The notes under the pieces were generated by a model. The model had not been told where the DNA came from. It saw only the letters and a program-made list of their open reading frames with translations, and ran no database searches. The position numbers and the translations under genes are program-made. A stretch of 64,000 nucleotides of DNA from positions 1,488,001 through 1,552,000 of the forward strand of contig CANMVC010000001.1 of NCBI GenBank assembly GCA_947501325.1. Direction: 5' to 3'. Each line of letters opens with the position of its first letter. Position 1 is the first letter of the stretch. Of this stretch, positions 62,464-64,000 are shown one piece after another. The DNA comes from an uncultured Sphingomonadaceae bacterium (GTDB taxonomy: Bacteria; Pseudomonadota; Alphaproteobacteria; Sphingomonadales; Sphingomonadaceae).

Positions 62464-63663
62464 ATGAACATCCATGAATATCAGGCCAAAGAAGAACTCG
62501 CCAAATATGGCATTGGCATTCCTGCAGGCCACGCGGCCCTGACCGTTGAAGAAGCCGTTGCAGCAGCCGAGAAACTGCCCGGACCGCTCTATGTGGTCAA
62601 AGCGCAAATCCATGCCGGCGGACGCGGCAAGGGCAAGTTCAAGGAATTGGGGCCAGATGCCAGCGGCGGCGTGCGCCTCTCCAAATCGGTCGATGCGGTG
62701 CGCGATAATGCGGCGGAAATGCTCGGCAACACGCTCGTCACTATCCAGACCGGTGATGAAGGCAAGCAGGTCAACCGGCTCTATGTCACCGATGGCGTGG
62801 ATATTGAGGAAGAATATTATCTCTCCATGCTGGTCGACCGCGCAAGCGGCCGGATCGCGATGATCGTTTCCACCGAAGGCGGCATGGACATCGAAGATGT
62901 TGCGCATAACACGCCGGAAAAAATCAAGACGATCACGATCGATCCCGCGCAAGGCTTCATGCCGCATCATGGCCGGTCGATGGCTTTTGCTCTTGGCCTG
63001 TCCGGTGATCTCAACAAGCAAGCCCAGAAACTCGGCAAACAGCTCTATACCGCGTTTACCGACATGGATTGCGAGATGCTGGAAATTAACCCGCTCGTCG
63101 AAACCAAAGACGGTCAGCTGCTCGTGCTCGACACGAAAATGAGCTTTGATGGCAACGCCTTGATGCGTCACCCCAATCTGGTCGAACTGCGCGATGTGAC
63201 CGAGGAAGATCCGGCAGAAGTCGAAGCATCCAAATATGACCTCGCCTACATCAAACTGGACGGCAATATCGGCTGCATGGTCAATGGCGCGGGTCTTGCG
63301 ATGGCCACTATGGACATTATCAAGCTTAACGGTGCGTTCCCGGCCAACTTCCTTGACGTGGGCGGCGGAGCGACCACGGAAAAAGTGACCGCAGCGTTCA
63401 AAATCATTCTTGCTGACCCGGCTGTCGAAGGCATTTTGGTCAATATTTTTGGCGGAATCATGAAATGCGATATCATTGCTGAAGGTATTGTTACCGCAGC
63501 CAAGGAAGTCGATCTGTCGGTACCGCTCGTGGTCCGCCTGGAAGGCACCAATGTCGCGAAGGGCAAGGAAATTTTGGCGAATAGCGGTCTGCCGATCGTT
63601 TCAGCCGACGACCTCGGCGATGCGGCGAAGAAAATTGTTGCCCAGGTAAAAGACGCCGCCTGA
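62464..63663 (+). CDS. sucC: Succinate--CoA ligase [ADP-forming] subunit beta
   Basis: 399 aa, normal length. TCA-cycle step from succinyl-CoA to succinate. ATP-grasp N-terminal half ([43 protein letters not shown]) and CoA-binding-like C-terminal half ([35 protein letters not shown]). The partner sucD does not follow; etfB comes next, so sucD must be elsewhere. Confidence 0.97.
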   Translation: MNIHEYQAKEELAKYGIGIPAGHAALTVEEAVAAAEKLPGPLYVVKAQIHAGGRGKGKFKELGPDASGGVRLSKSVDAVRDNAAEMLGNTLVTIQTGDEGKQVNRLYVTDGVDIEEEYYLSMLVDRASGRIAMIVSTEGGMDIEDVAHNTPEKIKTITIDPAQGFMPHHGRSMAFALGLSGDLNKQAQKLGKQLYTAFTDMDCEMLEINPLVETKDGQLLVLDTKMSFDGNALMRHPNLVELRDVTEEDPAEVEASKYDLAYIKLDGNIGCMVNGAGLAMATMDIIKLNGAFPANFLDVGGGATTEKVTAAFKIILADPAVEGILVNIFGGIMKCDIIAEGIVTAAKEVDLSVPLVVRLEGTNVAKGKEILANSGLPIVSADDLGDAAKKIVAQVKDAA

Positions 63664-63737
63664 ACCGCGGCATAGGTCACAAAGTGCATCTATGCGTGGT
63701 TTGCAAAAGCGGTCATGTTGCGTTGCACCATCGATAT

Positions 63738-63758
63738 TTGACGTTTACGTGAACGTAA
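63738..63758. promoter_or_regulatory. Candidate MerR/LiuR-type operator ahead of etfB
   Basis: TTGACGTTTACGTGAACGTA contains the perfect inverted repeat TTACGT-GA-ACGTAA (63745-63758), and the TTGACG part can serve as a -35. The TTTACGTnnACGTAAA-type motif is the known binding pattern of LiuR, a MerR-family regulator of branched-chain amino-acid and fatty-acid breakdown. Assignment rests on the motif only. Confidence 0.5.
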
Positions 63759-63796
63759 GCTAAGGCGTTCGCAGAAATATAAAGAAGGAAACAGCA

Positions 63797-64000
63797 ATGA
63801 AAATCCTGGTGCCCGTCAAACGGGTCATAGACTATAACGTAAAACCGCGGGTCAAATCCGACGGCAGCGGCGTTGATCTCGCCAATGTCAAAATGTCGAT
63901 GAACCCGTTTGATGAAATCTCTGTCGAAGAAGCCATTCGCCTGAAAGAAGCAGGTAAGGCGGAAGAAATCATCGCCGTTTCGGTTGGCCCGCAAAAGGCG
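63797..64000 (+). CDS. etfB: Electron transfer flavoprotein subunit beta (partial, runs off right edge)
   Basis: First 68 codons only. [20 protein letters not shown] and [17 protein letters not shown] are the EtfB start; the ATG follows AAGAAGGA by 9 nt. EtfB with EtfA takes electrons from acyl-CoA dehydrogenases to the quinone pool. The candidate MerR/LiuR-type site 40 nt upstream is consistent with catabolic control. Confidence 0.93.
   Translation, partial: MKILVPVKRVIDYNVKPRVKSDGSGVDLANVKMSMNPFDEISVEEAIRLKEAGKAEEIIAVSVGPQKA

Noticed and set aside
1-64000. tRNA, tmRNA, 6S, SRP or RNase P RNA genes
   Set aside because: I checked the gaps for T-loop GGTTCGAATCC-like sequences and long structured stretches and saw none convincing; covariance-model searches would be needed to be sure.

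Overview
The window is ordinary chromosome of an alphaproteobacterium, most likely a marine or freshwater member of the Sphingomonadales (Sphingorhabdus/Parasphingorhabdus/Sphingopyxis type). This is inferred from family composition (DUF4167 protein, TimA-like Tim44 protein, bactofilin plus M23 pair, DUF885 and M61 peptidases, Coq7 and UbiG), moderate-to-high GC, and small intergenic hairpin repeats such as CGTTCGTCCTGAGCCTGTCG that recur in sphingomonad genomes. Sixty-five protein genes can be supported. I found no tRNA, rRNA, CRISPR array, insertion sequence, prophage or integration site. The last gene (etfB) runs off the right edge.

Layout. 0-13 kb: a Met-rich exported DUF2059 protein, glutamate synthase large subunit gltB, a VOC protein, a second Met-rich exported protein, a glutathione transferase, ubiG divergent from aspartate kinase, a nitronate monooxygenase-like flavoprotein, and two coupled bPH2 membrane proteins. 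13-27 kb: a DUF885 peptidase; the leftward operon ctpA-dsbB-coq7-(four-Cys exported protein); the leftward M23 peptidase-bactofilin pair; the rightward operon proA-nadD-rsfS-rlmH-envC; a leftward YifB/ComM ATPase; and an exported ClpP-fold protein. 27-39 kb: rpmH-rnpA-yidD-yidC-engB, a GST, dapE, the leftward run timA-mltA-smr divergent from secB, then murJ-trpS. 39-46 kb: an Lrp-family regulator divergent from an S9 peptidase, an AbgT transporter, a GNAT protein, a class II aldolase-like protein and murA. 46-50 kb: a catabolic-looking cassette (NTF2-like protein, ABM monooxygenase, cytochrome P450, SDR). 50-64 kb: an unknown lipoprotein, a DUF1330-like protein with a GNAT protein, rarD, pyrC divergent from ygfZ, a DUF4167 protein, hisS-prfA-prmC, an M61 peptidase, ppa with a small lipoprotein, sucC and etfB.

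Functional themes are envelope and cell-wall biology (murA, murJ, mltA, two LytM proteins, bactofilin, ctpA, yidC, secB, dsbB), translation (rpmH, rnpA, rsfS, rlmH, prfA, prmC, hisS, trpS, engB) and amino-acid/central metabolism (gltB, lysC, proA, dapE, pyrC, nadD, ppa, sucC).

I saw no complete unknown system. The most interesting signals are: a probable 6-kb inversion bounded by inverted copies of a CAAAGTTCACAC repeat that separates envC from ctpA; an exported ClpP-like protein that keeps Ser and His; a pair of Met-rich exported paralogues flanking gltB; a candidate attenuator in front of rpmH; a candidate MerR/LiuR-type operator in front of etfB; and a cluster of four GANTC sites in the divergent M23/proA promoter region.
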